Program-made: the position numbers and the translations under genes
Assembly: GCA_949300385.1 (NCBI GenBank)
Contig: CASGDZ010000002.1
Location: 175,758 to 239,757, forward strand
Source: an uncultured Christensenella sp.
Lineage (GTDB): Bacteria > Bacillota > Clostridia > Christensenellales > UBA1242
Reading direction: 5' to 3'
Length of the DNA stretch: 64,000 nucleotides
Shown here: positions 8,843 to 17,737 of the stretch, piece by piece
How the letters are laid out: the number at the start of each line of letters is the position of its first letter
Position numbering within the stretch: the first letter of the stretch is position 1
The notes under the pieces: generated by a model
What the model was told of the DNA's origin: nothing
The model's database searches: none
The model's input: the letters and a program-made list of their open reading frames with translations, nothing else

Positions 8843-10315
8843 ATGAAGAAAGGGATACTTATAATATTAGATGGTTACGGCGAAGGGAAAAGATATGAAT
8901 ATAATGCCGTAACAAACGCAAAAACTCCATTTTTAAATAGTTTAAAAGTGCAATCAAAAACAAAAATAAAGACGGATAGTGAAGCGGTTGGACTTCTTAA
9001 TAACACCATGGGTGGAAGCGAAGTCGGGCATATGACAATTGGTGCAGGACGAGTTGTACTTTCTACTGCTGCTAATATTGCAAATGATATAAAGACAAAC
9101 AAGTTTGCACATAATGAAAATGTCGTAAAGATAATGTCTCATTTGCGCTCAAAATCAGCCGATTTGCATTTGGTAGGGCTTATGTCCGATAAGAATATTC
9201 ATAGCGACATTAATCATGCAATAGAGATTATTAAAATAGCAAAAGACTATGTAAAACATATATATATTCATTTTATAACAGACGGAAGAGATACAAATAG
9301 TTTTGACGCTCCTAAATACTTAAAAAAATTAGAAAAAGAGATAAAAAATATAAAAAATTGTGAAATTATTAGTGTTTCAGGAAGATATTATGCTATGGAC
9401 AGAGAATCAAATCTGGACAGAACTCTATTAGCGTTCAATGCTATGTTTAAACAAACAAAATTCATTGATTCTTCAATTTTAGAATATTTAGAATCTCAAT
9501 ATAAAGAAAAGCACACAGATGAATATATCGACCCTATTTCAATCAAAAGTTCGTATACAAACATAAAAAAAGACGATGTTGTCTTATTCTTTAATTTTAG
9601 GGAGGATAGGCTTAGACAGATTGTTAATATGACAAGTAGTTTAAATTGCAAAATCGCAAGCATGTCCGATGTGGGTGGAACAAAAACGCTTGTACTTTAT
9701 CCTGAAAAAATTGTTGAACACACATTAAGCGAGCATATTTCAAATTTAGGTTTAAGACAAGTAAAAATCAGTGAGACGACGAAATATGCGCATGTAACAT
9801 ATTTTTTAAATGGCGGAAGAGAAAAACCTTTTCCAAACGAAGATAGAATACATGTTCCTACCCTTAAGGTTGATCATTTTGATAAAACTCCTAAAATGCG
9901 TGCGCGCGAAATCACTATACAAACATTGCATGCTATAAAATCTCAATATGATTGTATTGTTGTGAATTATTCAAATCCTGATATGATAGGTCATACAGGT
10001 AATTATTTAGCCGAGATTAAATCGCTTAATTATCTAGATAAAATGGTCAAAAAAGTTGTAAAATATGTAATAAAAAAAGACTATGTTATAGTTTTAACTG
10101 CAGACCATGGAAATGCAGAGTATATGAAGAATGCAGACGGGTCAAATAACACATCGCACACTTTAAATCCTGTATTTTGCGTAGTCATTAAGGACGGGAA
10201 AGTTTTAAAAACAAAATTACATGGCGGACTAAAAGATATAGCGCCAACGCTAATTGATGCTATGGATATAGACAAAAATCCGTATTTTGAAGGCAAAAGT
10301 TTAATTCAATCTTGA
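8843..10315 (+). CDS. gpmI: Phosphoglycerate mutase, cofactor-independent
   Basis: GpmI interconverts 3- and 2-phosphoglycerate with a catalytic serine and two metal ions, normally manganese. Visible features are ILDGYGEG at the N-terminus (metal Asp), GGSEVGHMTIG with the catalytic Ser near residue 60, FITDGRDTN, and the C-terminal metal site SNPDMIGHTGN and TADHGNAEYM. At 490 residues it is slightly shorter than the usual 510. There is no ribosome binding site: TATAAT at 8831-8836 is exactly 6 nt before the ATG, so the mRNA is probably leaderless. It ends in TGA, rare in this window, and that TGA lies within the -35 box of the next gene. Confidence 0.96.
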   Translation: MKKGILIILDGYGEGKRYEYNAVTNAKTPFLNSLKVQSKTKIKTDSEAVGLLNNTMGGSEVGHMTIGAGRVVLSTAANIANDIKTNKFAHNENVVKIMSHLRSKSADLHLVGLMSDKNIHSDINHAIEIIKIAKDYVKHIYIHFITDGRDTNSFDAPKYLKKLEKEIKNIKNCEIISVSGRYYAMDRESNLDRTLLAFNAMFKQTKFIDSSILEYLESQYKEKHTDEYIDPISIKSSYTNIKKDDVVLFFNFREDRLRQIVNMTSSLNCKIASMSDVGGTKTLVLYPEKIVEHTLSEHISNLGLRQVKISETTKYAHVTYFLNGGREKPFPNEDRIHVPTLKVDHFDKTPKMRAREITIQTLHAIKSQYDCIVVNYSNPDMIGHTGNYLAEIKSLNYLDKMVKKVVKYVIKKDYVIVLTADHGNAEYMKNADGSNNTSHTLNPVFCVVIKDGKVLKTKLHGGLKDIAPTLIDAMDIDKNPYFEGKSLIQS

Positions 10316-10340
10316 CAACAGAGATAATTTTTGATAAAAT
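10312..10340 (+). promoter_or_regulatory. Promoter overlapping the gpmI stop codon
   Basis: TTGACA at 10312-10317 contains the TGA stop of gpmI; 17-nt spacer; TAAAAT at 10335-10340. It drives the small membrane gene at 10359. Confidence 0.85.
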
Positions 10341-10358
10341 TAAAAATAGGAAAAAGTT

Positions 10359-10580
10359 ATGAAATCATATTATTATCAATTTTTAAATTTTATTCAAGAG
10401 ATGAACATTGGGTGGTACATGGCGATTTGGTTTGTCCTATTTTTGGCAATACTTTCGCTTACAATTCGCTTTTTTAAAATTTATAATGGTACACAAAAGA
10501 ATTTTGAAAAAGTGAGTTTAATCATACTTGCTGTATTATTATTCGCATTTTTAATATTTTTCACTTATGTTAGGAAATAG
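10359..10580 (+). CDS. Small two-helix membrane protein of unknown function
   Basis: The 73-residue product has two clear membrane segments (about residues 18-37 and 50-68) joined by a short basic loop, and ends in FFTYVRK. AGG lies nine bases upstream of the ATG, and a consensus promoter overlaps the end of gpmI. It sits between gpmI and secG. It lacks the central Gly/Asn-rich loop of SecG and I see no other family signature. Confidence 0.7.
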   Translation: MKSYYYQFLNFIQEMNIGWYMAIWFVLFLAILSLTIRFFKIYNGTQKNFEKVSLIILAVLLFAFLIFFTYVRK

Positions 10581-10590
10581 TAAAAAAGAG

Positions 10591-10619
10591 TTGAAAGTTT
10601 AATTAATTTATGTTATAAT
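10591..10619 (+). promoter_or_regulatory. Promoter of secG
   Basis: TTGAAA at 10591-10596, 17-nt spacer, extended -10 TGTTATAAT ending at 10619; TTGGAGG precedes the ATG. Confidence 0.85.
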
Positions 10620-10639
10620 TCTAAAGTTTTGGAGGATAT

Positions 10640-10939
10640 ATGAGTTTGTTGTTAACAGTGCCACAATGGATGGAAACAAGTTTTCCTGTCTTTGAGAGAA
10701 TATGTTTGGTATTACTTGCTTTGCTTGCTATTACGCTTATTATATTAGTATTTTTACAAATAACGGGCGGGAGCAATACTAGTAATGCAATTACAGGCAA
10801 TCAAGATAGTTATTATGCACAAAACAAATCTGGTTCAAGAGAAGGTAGAATCACAAGGTTAATTTATATCATTTTGGGATTAATTGCACTATTTAGTATA
10901 TTATATTTCATATTCTTAAAAATTCCTACAATGATGTAG
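10640..10939 (+). CDS. secG: Preprotein translocase subunit SecG
   Basis: SecG is the small auxiliary subunit of the SecYEG protein-export channel in the cytoplasmic membrane. The 99-residue product has the family topology: a first membrane helix near residues 18-41 (LVLLALLAITLIILVFLQ), a Gly/Ser/Asn-rich cytoplasmic loop (ITGGSNTSNAITGN...), and a second helix near residues 73-93. The loop is longer and more polar than usual. TTGGAGG is seven bases before the ATG. secG followed by rnr and smpB is the order common in Firmicutes, which supports the call. Confidence 0.88.
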   Translation: MSLLLTVPQWMETSFPVFERICLVLLALLAITLIILVFLQITGGSNTSNAITGNQDSYYAQNKSGSREGRITRLIYIILGLIALFSILYFIFLKIPTMM

Positions 10940-10940
10940 T

Positions 10941-10966
10941 AAGTGGACAAATCGTCCGCTTTTTTT
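10941..10966 (+). terminator. Terminator of secG
   Basis: 8-bp stem AAGTGGAC/GTCCGCTT (one G-T pair), 5-nt loop, seven T residues. Confidence 0.85.
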
Positions 10967-11030
10967 ATATTTATTAATAAAATGGTGCTTTTTGTTTTAT
11001 TATTTTTCGCATAAATGATAAAATATAATT

Positions 11031-13229
11031 ATGGATATTATAAAGACAATACGAAATAACAAATTAATCTATTACTCAATAGATGAATTAGCAGACGATT
11101 TAAGTATAATTTATGGCGAGTCAAAGTCTAAGATGAAAGAAGAGATCGTTTCGCTTATTCATTCGGGTGATTTATTTTTAAATGATAAAGGTAAAGTCTC
11201 AATCTCTGCCGACCATGGATATTTTAAAGCGCGCATGATAGTGAATAAAAAAGGATACGGATTTGCGCAAGTTGATGGATACAATGATTTTTTCATACCA
11301 GCATTTAACATAAATGGCGCATTTGATGGCGATGATTGTCTTGTCGAAATAACCGCTAAAAAAGGTGATGACAATATTGAAGGTAGAGTAGTCAAAATCT
11401 TAAAACGCAATACAACAAAGGTCGTTGGTACTTATATTGTGGGTAAATCTAAAAATGTAGTTTTCCCAGATGATGAGAAACTCCCTCAAATTAGAATATT
11501 TAAAAATGATGCAGGTAAAGCAAAAAATAATGACAAAGTTTGGGTTGAGTTGGATATGGACTCAATTGATAGTAAAATTGTACGCGGTGTGATTTTAGAA
11601 GTTTTGGGTCAAGCGAATACACCAAAGGCAGAGCAATTATCAATAATCCGCGCGCATAATTTAATTGAGCATTTTGACGAAAAAACTTTAAATAACGCGC
11701 GTAACATTAAACAAGTTGTTGACAAAAAAGATTTTAAAAATAGGCAAGATTATACTGAACATAAAGTTATAACCATAGACGGCGAAGACGCGCGCGATTT
11801 TGATGACGCGTTATCAATAGTTAAGAACGACAAAGGTGGATATAACTTGTATGTTCATATTGCCGATGTCTCTAACTATGTAGACGAGGGCTCAGCGCTC
11901 GATAAAGAGGCGTTTAAGCGTGGTACTAGTGTATACTTCCCTAACCAGGTCATACCGATGTTGCCAAAAGAATTAAGTAACGGCATTTGCTCATTAAATG
12001 AAGGCGTAAATAGACTTGTCCTGACGGTCGAAATGCAATTAGACAATCAATTCAATCTATTGTCTTCACGCATATGCGAAGGAGTAATAAATAGTAGTCA
12101 TAGAATGACTTACACTGAAGTCATGAAGTTATTAGAAAATGACGAATTTTTAAAAGAAAAATATTCTGATGTATATGAAGATATTTTGTTATACCGCGCA
12201 ATTTCAAACAAGCAGAAACAAATTAGACTTGCGCGTGGTGAAATTAGAATGAATATTCCCGAACCATTTATTTTAGAAAATGAAGCGGGGGAGATTGTAT
12301 CGATTGAAAAACGCGTTCAAGACGAAGCGCACGAGATAATCGAAAGCCTTATGATAATGGCAAATGAATGTGTTGCAAAAAAATTCTATGATCTTAATAT
12401 CCCATTTGTATATCGTGTGCATGAAAAACCTGATAGCGAGAAAGTTAAGCGATTGTCTACATTGTTACTCAATATGGGAATAAATAACAAATTAGAAGAA
12501 GACGGCGACAACCCTATGGCATATCAAAAAATTATTGAGAAAATATTTAATACGCCAAAAGAGACAACTTTAACAAAATTTATTTTGCGTTCAATGATGA
12601 AAGCACGCTATTCACCTACCTGTTTAGGTCATTTTGGATTAGCGAGCGAATTTTATTGTCACTTTACAAGTCCGATAAGACGCTATCCAGATTTACAAAT
12701 TCATAGAATTATTAAGAATTATCTTCATGGCGTACCTATTGAAGATTTAAAACTAAAATATGGCGAAATAGTTGAAAGAGCAAGCGAACAGTCAAGTACA
12801 ACGGAAAAGAATGCGCAAGAGGCAGAGCGTGATGTAGACGACTACAAGAAAGCAGTCTATATGACCAAATTTATAGGAGATACATTTGTCGGTACTATTA
12901 GCGGAGTACAAGAGTATGGTATTTTTGTTGAATTAGAGAATGGTGTAGAAGGATTAGTAAGAAGCGAAGGTTTACCACTAGACGAGTATATCTACGACGA
13001 CTTATCACTTTCATTAAAAGGTAAGAGCCATCATTTTACTATTGGCGACGAAGTGAAGGTCGTTGTGGCAAATACAAATGTACAATTAAGACAAGTTGAT
13101 TTTGACCTAGATGGAGTAAAAACTTCGGGCGCACATGTGATTAAAAATGAAGATAATAAAAAATTAAAAAAATCTAAAAAAACGAAAAATTTTAGTACAA
13201 AATCAACTAAAAAGCGTCGTAAAAGATAA
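11031..13229 (+). CDS. rnr: Ribonuclease R
   Basis: RNase R is a processive 3'-5' exoribonuclease of the RNB family that degrades structured RNA and, with SmpB-tmRNA, faulty mRNAs. The order is an N-terminal winged-helix region, cold-shock OB domains (KKGYGFAQVDGYNDFFI), the catalytic RNB domain with DGEDARDFDDALSI near residue 255 (the metal-binding aspartates), and a C-terminal S1 domain (GTISGVQEYGIFVEL) with a lysine-rich tail. At 732 residues it has a typical length. TAAAAT of an extended -10 (TGATAAAAT) is exactly 6 nt from the ATG, with no ribosome binding site, so the mRNA is probably leaderless. smpB follows within 26 bases. Confidence 0.96.
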   Translation: MDIIKTIRNNKLIYYSIDELADDLSIIYGESKSKMKEEIVSLIHSGDLFLNDKGKVSISADHGYFKARMIVNKKGYGFAQVDGYNDFFIPAFNINGAFDGDDCLVEITAKKGDDNIEGRVVKILKRNTTKVVGTYIVGKSKNVVFPDDEKLPQIRIFKNDAGKAKNNDKVWVELDMDSIDSKIVRGVILEVLGQANTPKAEQLSIIRAHNLIEHFDEKTLNNARNIKQVVDKKDFKNRQDYTEHKVITIDGEDARDFDDALSIVKNDKGGYNLYVHIADVSNYVDEGSALDKEAFKRGTSVYFPNQVIPMLPKELSNGICSLNEGVNRLVLTVEMQLDNQFNLLSSRICEGVINSSHRMTYTEVMKLLENDEFLKEKYSDVYEDILLYRAISNKQKQIRLARGEIRMNIPEPFILENEAGEIVSIEKRVQDEAHEIIESLMIMANECVAKKFYDLNIPFVYRVHEKPDSEKVKRLSTLLLNMGINNKLEEDGDNPMAYQKIIEKIFNTPKETTLTKFILRSMMKARYSPTCLGHFGLASEFYCHFTSPIRRYPDLQIHRIIKNYLHGVPIEDLKLKYGEIVERASEQSSTTEKNAQEAERDVDDYKKAVYMTKFIGDTFVGTISGVQEYGIFVELENGVEGLVRSEGLPLDEYIYDDLSLSLKGKSHHFTIGDEVKVVVANTNVQLRQVDFDLDGVKTSGAHVIKNEDNKKLKKSKKTKNFSTKSTKKRRKR

Positions 13230-13254
13230 AATTTTATAAAAAAGGAAGGAATTT

Positions 13255-13704
13255 ATGGATAAAAAATTAGTTGCGGAAAATAAACGCGCGAAATTTGAAT
13301 ATGAATTATTAGATAGATACGAGGCAGGCATAGTCCTAACGGGCGATGAAATTAAATCGGTTAGATTAGGTCATTTCTCATTAGTGGATAGTTATGCTTA
13401 CATTAAAGATGATGAGTGTTTTGTAAGAAATAGTTATATTAAGGAATACTCAAATTCATTTGATGCTGGCAGGTATGGTGATAATTCACGCCGTGATAGA
13501 AAGTTATTATTGCATGCAGATGAAATAGCAAAAATAAAAAAGAAAATTGAAACTGAGCACTTAACATTAGTACCTACTTGCGCTTATTTTGTGGATAGTA
13601 ATTTAAAAGTTGAGATTGCTATTGCGCGCGGTAAAAAGTTATATGACAAGCGTGAGACATTAAAAAAGCGTGCCATGGATAGAAAAAGAGATAACATAGA
13701 ATAA
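13255..13704 (+). CDS. smpB: SsrA-binding protein SmpB
   Basis: SmpB binds tmRNA and brings it to ribosomes stalled on mRNAs that lack a stop codon. The 149-residue product shows the family pattern: ENKRAKFEYELLDRYEAGI at the N-terminus, LTGDEIKSVRLG, the tmRNA-binding barrel, and the basic tail IARGKKLYDKRETLKKRAM that lies along the mRNA channel. AAGGAAGGAA precedes the ATG. It is co-transcribed with rnr, and its partner RNA ssrA lies 480 bases downstream on the opposite strand, so the main trans-translation genes are together. Confidence 0.97.
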   Translation: MDKKLVAENKRAKFEYELLDRYEAGIVLTGDEIKSVRLGHFSLVDSYAYIKDDECFVRNSYIKEYSNSFDAGRYGDNSRRDRKLLLHADEIAKIKKKIETEHLTLVPTCAYFVDSNLKVEIAIARGKKLYDKRETLKKRAMDRKRDNIE

Positions 13705-13714
13705 AGGATAAAAA

Positions 13715-14104
13715 ATGAAAAAATCAATTGCTAACATAACAGAAAAAGAATATAGGGACGAATTAAAAAAATTAATTTTTCAAGTTAAAATAGAAGTTCA
13801 TTTATTAGAAGATATACATGGCGAATATAAAGATAATAAGTTCGTAAAATTTATAGACGAATTGCAAAACTTTCAAAAAGAAGATATTATTTTAGCAATT
13901 TCACTTAACTTGTTTTTAAATAAATATCCTTATTTAACAAAAGAAGATATTTCTAACATTATTGGCAAGCGATTAACAAAATATGATTTTATTAAAGAGA
14001 TATTGTCATATGTTGATGATAACACCTTGTCGAGTTTATTGGATATAGAAAATTTAAAAGATATATTAAATCAAATCGTAAATAATAGATTAAAAATCAA
14101 CTAA
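13715..14104 (+). CDS. Unknown acidic helical protein downstream of smpB
   Basis: This 129-residue protein begins ten bases after the smpB stop, with AAAGGAT before its ATG, so it is the last gene of the rnr-smpB operon. It is helical, rich in Lys, Asp, Glu, Ile and Leu, and has no membrane segment or signal peptide. I recognise no family. Its position suggests a link to mRNA surveillance but nothing in the sequence shows it. A bidirectional terminator follows. Confidence 0.7.
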   Translation: MKKSIANITEKEYRDELKKLIFQVKIEVHLLEDIHGEYKDNKFVKFIDELQNFQKEDIILAISLNLFLNKYPYLTKEDISNIIGKRLTKYDFIKEILSYVDDNTLSSLLDIENLKDILNQIVNNRLKIN

Positions 14105-14155
14105 TAGGTAAAACATAATAATTAATAAGATAGGGCTAAAATAAAACAATAAAAT

Positions 14156-14187
14156 AAAAAATGATGTAATAATTACATCATTTTTTT
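14156..14187. terminator. Bidirectional terminator between the smpB operon and ssrA
   Basis: A perfect inverted repeat ATGATGTAAT/ATTACATCAT around a single central A, flanked by A and T runs on both sides, terminates transcripts from both directions. The encoded CCA end of tmRNA abuts it at 14187. Confidence 0.9.
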
Positions 14188-14536
14188 GGTGGAGGTGAGG
14201 GGAGTTGCACCCCTGTCCTAATGCGGACTAAAATCATATACTATATGCTTAGTCAATGACTAAATTCGCACTAATAAATTAACATTGACACTCTATTAAT
14301 GCTAGCCTAAAAGTTCCTCATGAAATACTAGACAATATCACATGAAGTTCACCGATTCTCGACGCCAGAGATAATGTATCGGTACCATTAAACTGACGGC
14401 TACGCACTAAGCGGCGTAAGCAAGTTTATTGTTGTTTGCGTTTATTTTAGTTCGAGCAACGAACAATGTGTTTATCGTGCCACCGCACGGCATACATATC
14501 AAATTAGCGCGCACCAGTCGAATCTAATTCACCCCC
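14187..14536 (-). ncRNA. ssrA: tmRNA (SsrA)
   Basis: This transfer-messenger RNA of about 350 nt rescues stalled ribosomes. The 5' end reads GGGGGTGAATTAGATTCGAC and the 3' end ACTCCCCTCACCTCCACCA; the 7-bp acceptor stem GGGGGTG/CACCTCC (one G-T pair) and encoded CCA fix both ends. The tag frame (complement of 14407-14439) reads ANNNKLAYAA then TAG, with GCA as the likely resume codon. The tag ends AYAA rather than the common ALAA. It is one-piece, not permuted. SmpB is encoded nearby on the other strand. Confidence 0.97.
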
Positions 14537-14548
14537 ATATGCAATCTT

Positions 14549-14576
14549 ATTATATCATAAATTTATAAAATTTCAA
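14549..14576 (-). promoter_or_regulatory. Promoter of ssrA
   Basis: On the minus strand TTGAAA (14571-14576), 16-nt spacer, extended -10 TGATATAAT (box at 14549-14554). The mature RNA starts 12 nt after the -10, so about 6 nt must be removed, presumably by RNase P. Confidence 0.85.
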
Positions 14577-14802
14577 TATCTAATATGTTAAATAAATTAA
14601 ATTTGATAAAAATTTTGAAAATTATTAAATTTTTTATTAATTTTTTTTAATAATGCGTTTAAATTATATTTATAATATTTTTTTAATTTAGTTGCTTTTG
14701 AATAAGGTAAATATACGTTAATTTTTTATATTCTTATATATAAAGTAAATAAGAATAAAAATATGAAATAATATAAAATTATTTTTAAAATATTCAATTT
14801 TA

Positions 14803-14811
14803 TGATATAAT
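14803..14811 (+). promoter_or_regulatory. Extended -10 promoter of pyk
   Basis: TGATATAAT at 14803-14811 without a good -35 element, 29 nt before the pyk ATG. The interval 14577-14802 is A/T-rich and I see nothing else in it. Confidence 0.65.
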
Positions 14812-14840
14812 TAACTAGCGCTAAAGGAGAAAAATTTCAT

Positions 14841-16253
14841 ATGAGAAAAACAAAAATAATAGGTACAATTGGCCCAGCCAGTAATGAATATTCAGTATTA
14901 AAAGAATTAGTAAAATCAGGTCTTAACATTGTCAGAATAAATCTTTCACACGCACAAATTGAAGACATAGAAAAGATTGTAAAAAATGTTAAACGAATTA
15001 GAAAAGAATTAAATGTTCCACTACCTATAATGATGGATACGCGTGGGCCAGAAATCAGAGTCAAAACATTTAAACATGGACAGGTAAACATTAAGAAAGG
15101 TCAAATTTTCAAATTTACAGGAAGAGATGTTGAAGGATATGAAAATATTGTTAGTTTTAATCACCCTGAGATTGTAAATTGCATTAAAACAGGTAACAAA
15201 ATTTTAGCAGTAAACGGGTTATTGACTTTTAAAGTTTTAGAAGTGAATGGCAGTGAAGTAGTTACTCGAGCAATGAATTCGGGAGTCTTAGGAAATAGAA
15301 AAAGTTTAAGTATACCAAATGTAAAATTTTCAACGCCATACCTTAATGAAGCGGACAAAGCAAATTTACTCTTAGGAATAAAGCACAATGTTGAATTAGT
15401 TGCAGCAAGTTTTGTGAACTGCGCTGAAGATGTAAAGGATATTAAGGAATTTATACAATCTAATGGCGGAGACATGAAAATAATCTCAAAGATTGAATCA
15501 CAGTTCGGCATAAAAAATTTAGATGAAATCATAAACGAAAGTGATGCTATAATGGTTGCTCGTGGAGATTTGGGCGTAGAAGTAGCAGTGGAAAAACTCC
15601 CAGAAATTCAAAAAATGATAATAAAACGAGTAAATCAGGCGGGCAAATCGGTTATTACCGCTACTGAAATGTTAGAGAGTATGATAACGAATAATCGCCC
15701 AACAAGAGCTGAAGTTAGCGATGTTGCAAACGCAGTATACGACGGAACAAGCGCAGTAATGTTGTCTGGGGAAACTGCCGCAGGTAAATTCCCTGTTGAA
15801 GCAGTTAGGACTATGGCTAAAGTGGCAGAAGAGACAGAAAAACATATTAATTATGCAAAGAGGTTTAACAATAATTCTACAAAACTATTTAACACAACCG
15901 ATGTAATTTCGCATAGTGCAGTGAACGCAAGTTTTATGCAACCAACTAAAGCGATCGTCGTGTTTACAACATCGGGATATTCAGCAAATATGATTAGTCG
16001 TTTCCATCCAGCAGTAAACATCGTTGGAGCAACACCAAATGAGCAAATATATCGCCAGTTAGAGTTGTTGTGGGGAGTAAAGCCAGTGCTTACGCCTGTA
16101 TATAACAGCACAGATGAGATGTTTAAAATAGCGGATAGTATTGTAAAACAAACGGGAATAGCAAAAGCAGGCGATACAATAGTCATAACTTGCGGAACAC
16201 CTAAGAAAAATGGTCAAACAAGTTTAATTAAAATAGAAGAAGTGACAAAATAA
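14841..16253 (+). CDS. pyk: Pyruvate kinase
   Basis: Pyruvate kinase makes ATP and pyruvate from phosphoenolpyruvate, the last step of glycolysis. Landmarks are TKIIGTIGPAS at the start, MMDTRGPEIR, the catalytic SKIESQFGIKNLDEI, MVARGDLGVEV, and TATEMLESMITNNRPTRAE followed by DGTSAVMLSGETAAG. The product has 470 residues, the basic three-domain enzyme; the extra C-terminal PEP-utiliser domain found in Bacillus pyruvate kinases is absent. TAAAGGAG precedes the ATG. No convincing terminator is seen after the gene. Confidence 0.97.
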   Translation: MRKTKIIGTIGPASNEYSVLKELVKSGLNIVRINLSHAQIEDIEKIVKNVKRIRKELNVPLPIMMDTRGPEIRVKTFKHGQVNIKKGQIFKFTGRDVEGYENIVSFNHPEIVNCIKTGNKILAVNGLLTFKVLEVNGSEVVTRAMNSGVLGNRKSLSIPNVKFSTPYLNEADKANLLLGIKHNVELVAASFVNCAEDVKDIKEFIQSNGGDMKIISKIESQFGIKNLDEIINESDAIMVARGDLGVEVAVEKLPEIQKMIIKRVNQAGKSVITATEMLESMITNNRPTRAEVSDVANAVYDGTSAVMLSGETAAGKFPVEAVRTMAKVAEETEKHINYAKRFNNNSTKLFNTTDVISHSAVNASFMQPTKAIVVFTTSGYSANMISRFHPAVNIVGATPNEQIYRQLELLWGVKPVLTPVYNSTDEMFKIADSIVKQTGIAKAGDTIVITCGTPKKNGQTSLIKIEEVTK

Positions 16254-16366
16254 ATTATTTTAAAACACAAACTATAAAATTATAATAAAATAATAGTTGC
16301 AATAAAGAGCGTAGTCATCATATAAAATGAAATATTTTAATTGCGGTAGAATATAATAATAAAGTA

Positions 16367-17293
16367 ATGAAAAAGAAGATAAAATGGCTTTTTGATAACA
16401 AAACAACACGAGGCAAAATAATGCGTTTTTGTCTCGCGCTTTTGATTGTTGGACTAGTTCTTCTTATTGGATACTTTATTTTGCGTGCAACGGGAGCATG
16501 GGAGCATGTGAACAGCATGGAAAAGATAAGAGAATGTGTTGAAAACGGAGGCGTTTTTAGTTCAATTATTTTCATTTTGCTACAAATATTGCAGACAACG
16601 ATTTTACAGATTCCAGCATTTTTTGTGACAGTTGCGGGCGCCCTTATTTTTGGTAGGTGGGAAGCATTTATCATGAGTTATATCGCCGTCATGATAGGTA
16701 GCCTAATCATGTTTTGGATTGGTAGGCGAGCAGGAAGAAGATTCCTTTATTGGATGGTAGGGAAAGAGACTTCAGAAAAATGGATTGAGCGATTGTCAAA
16801 TGGTAAATATTTGTTTTTCCTTATGATGGTTTTTCCAATGTTCCCAGATGATATCCTTTGCGTTGTTGCGGGTATTACTAAGATGAGTTTCCCGTTTTTC
16901 TTTTGGACTAATATATTGGCGCGCGGATTGGGTATAGCATGTACTGTATTCTTTGGTAGTGGTGCGATTATTCCATTCAAAGGCTGGGGGCTTATTGTTT
17001 GGGGAATTATCATTTTAATAGTTGCTTGTTTGTTCTATGTTAGTGTTAAATATAAGGATAAATTAGACGAATTATTTAATCAGTTCTTTGCCAAAAATAA
17101 AAAAGATAAAAAATCAAAAATATCTACTGCTAGTCTAAATGTTGATAATATAGATACTAATGGAAATAATGTACAAAACAATGAAGATATAACTAATAAA
17201 GAGATGGGGGAAAAAGAGTCATTATCGCTTGCTTTTAAACAAAATAAAACTACAAAAAATTTGGATAACGATAAAACTAATAAAAACAATTAG
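16367..17293 (+). CDS. DedA/TVP38-type (SNARE-associated) membrane protein
   Basis: This 308-residue polytopic membrane protein is of the VTT/SNARE-associated family, whose members in bacteria act in membrane lipid or flippase homeostasis. An N-terminal cytoplasmic segment and first helix (residues 18-40) precede the family core: VAGALIFGRWEAFIMSYIAV, the MFWIGRRAGRRF motif, and a re-entrant region PMFPDDILCVVAGITKM with the conserved proline/Asp pair. The C-terminal 75 residues are a polar Lys/Asn-rich tail not needed by the family. TATAAT at 16352-16357 is 9 nt from the ATG and no ribosome binding site is visible. The exact substrate cannot be told. Confidence 0.85.
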   Translation: MKKKIKWLFDNKTTRGKIMRFCLALLIVGLVLLIGYFILRATGAWEHVNSMEKIRECVENGGVFSSIIFILLQILQTTILQIPAFFVTVAGALIFGRWEAFIMSYIAVMIGSLIMFWIGRRAGRRFLYWMVGKETSEKWIERLSNGKYLFFLMMVFPMFPDDILCVVAGITKMSFPFFFWTNILARGLGIACTVFFGSGAIIPFKGWGLIVWGIIILIVACLFYVSVKYKDKLDELFNQFFAKNKKDKKSKISTASLNVDNIDTNGNNVQNNEDITNKEMGEKESLSLAFKQNKTTKNLDNDKTNKNN

Positions 17294-17317
17294 GATAGAT
17301 TTAATCTGTCCTTTTTT
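17292..17317 (+). terminator. Terminator of the DedA-type gene
   Basis: 8-bp stem AGGATAGA/TCTGTCCT (one wobble pair) overlapping the TAG stop, followed by six T residues. Confidence 0.8.
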
Positions 17318-17411
17318 ATTTAAAAAGCGGGAATTGTGCATTTTTAGTCTTGTAAATAAAATATGGAAAAAAAATTTTACAAAATTTAACGATATGTGAT
17401 ATAATATTATT

Positions 17412-17675
17412 ATGGAAGAAAATAAGACAAACGACACTAATATCTATAATTGTCCAAATTGTGGCGCACGATTGATTTTGGACAAAAAAGTGTGTGAATA
17501 TTGTGGCAGTGTAAATAAATATTATAACAAAAAGGCACCTAAGGATATTCAAATGGATAAAAATTTAAACGATTCTAGAGATATCACAAATGCTATTGGA
17601 GGATTTTTGGGTGGTGTTATTTTAAATGATATCTTTAATGGTCGTCCAGGTCGACCACCACATAGACGAAAATAA
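17412..17675 (+). CDS. Zinc-ribbon protein with glycine-rich tail
   Basis: The 87-residue product has a four-cysteine zinc ribbon at residues 14-32 (CPNCGARL...CEYCGS), a polar linker, a short hydrophobic Gly-rich stretch (IGGFLGGVILNDIF) and a basic proline-rich tail. It lies directly upstream of the SPFH/zinc-ribbon gene at 17738 and may act with it. It has no ribosome binding site: TATAAT at 17400-17405 is exactly 6 nt from the ATG, with TTTACA at 17376-17381, so the mRNA is probably leaderless. Its biochemical role is unknown. Confidence 0.78.
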   Translation: MEENKTNDTNIYNCPNCGARLILDKKVCEYCGSVNKYYNKKAPKDIQMDKNLNDSRDITNAIGGFLGGVILNDIFNGRPGRPPHRRK

Positions 17676-17689
17676 TGCCTACAAATTCG

Positions 17690-17719
17690 TTGCAAATTTA
17701 TAAAGATATTTGATATAAT
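17690..17719 (+). promoter_or_regulatory. Promoter of the SPFH operon
   Basis: TTGCAA at 17690-17695, 18-nt spacer, extended -10 TGATATAAT ending at 17719. Confidence 0.75.
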
Positions 17720-17737
17720 AAAATTATTGGAGAGATT

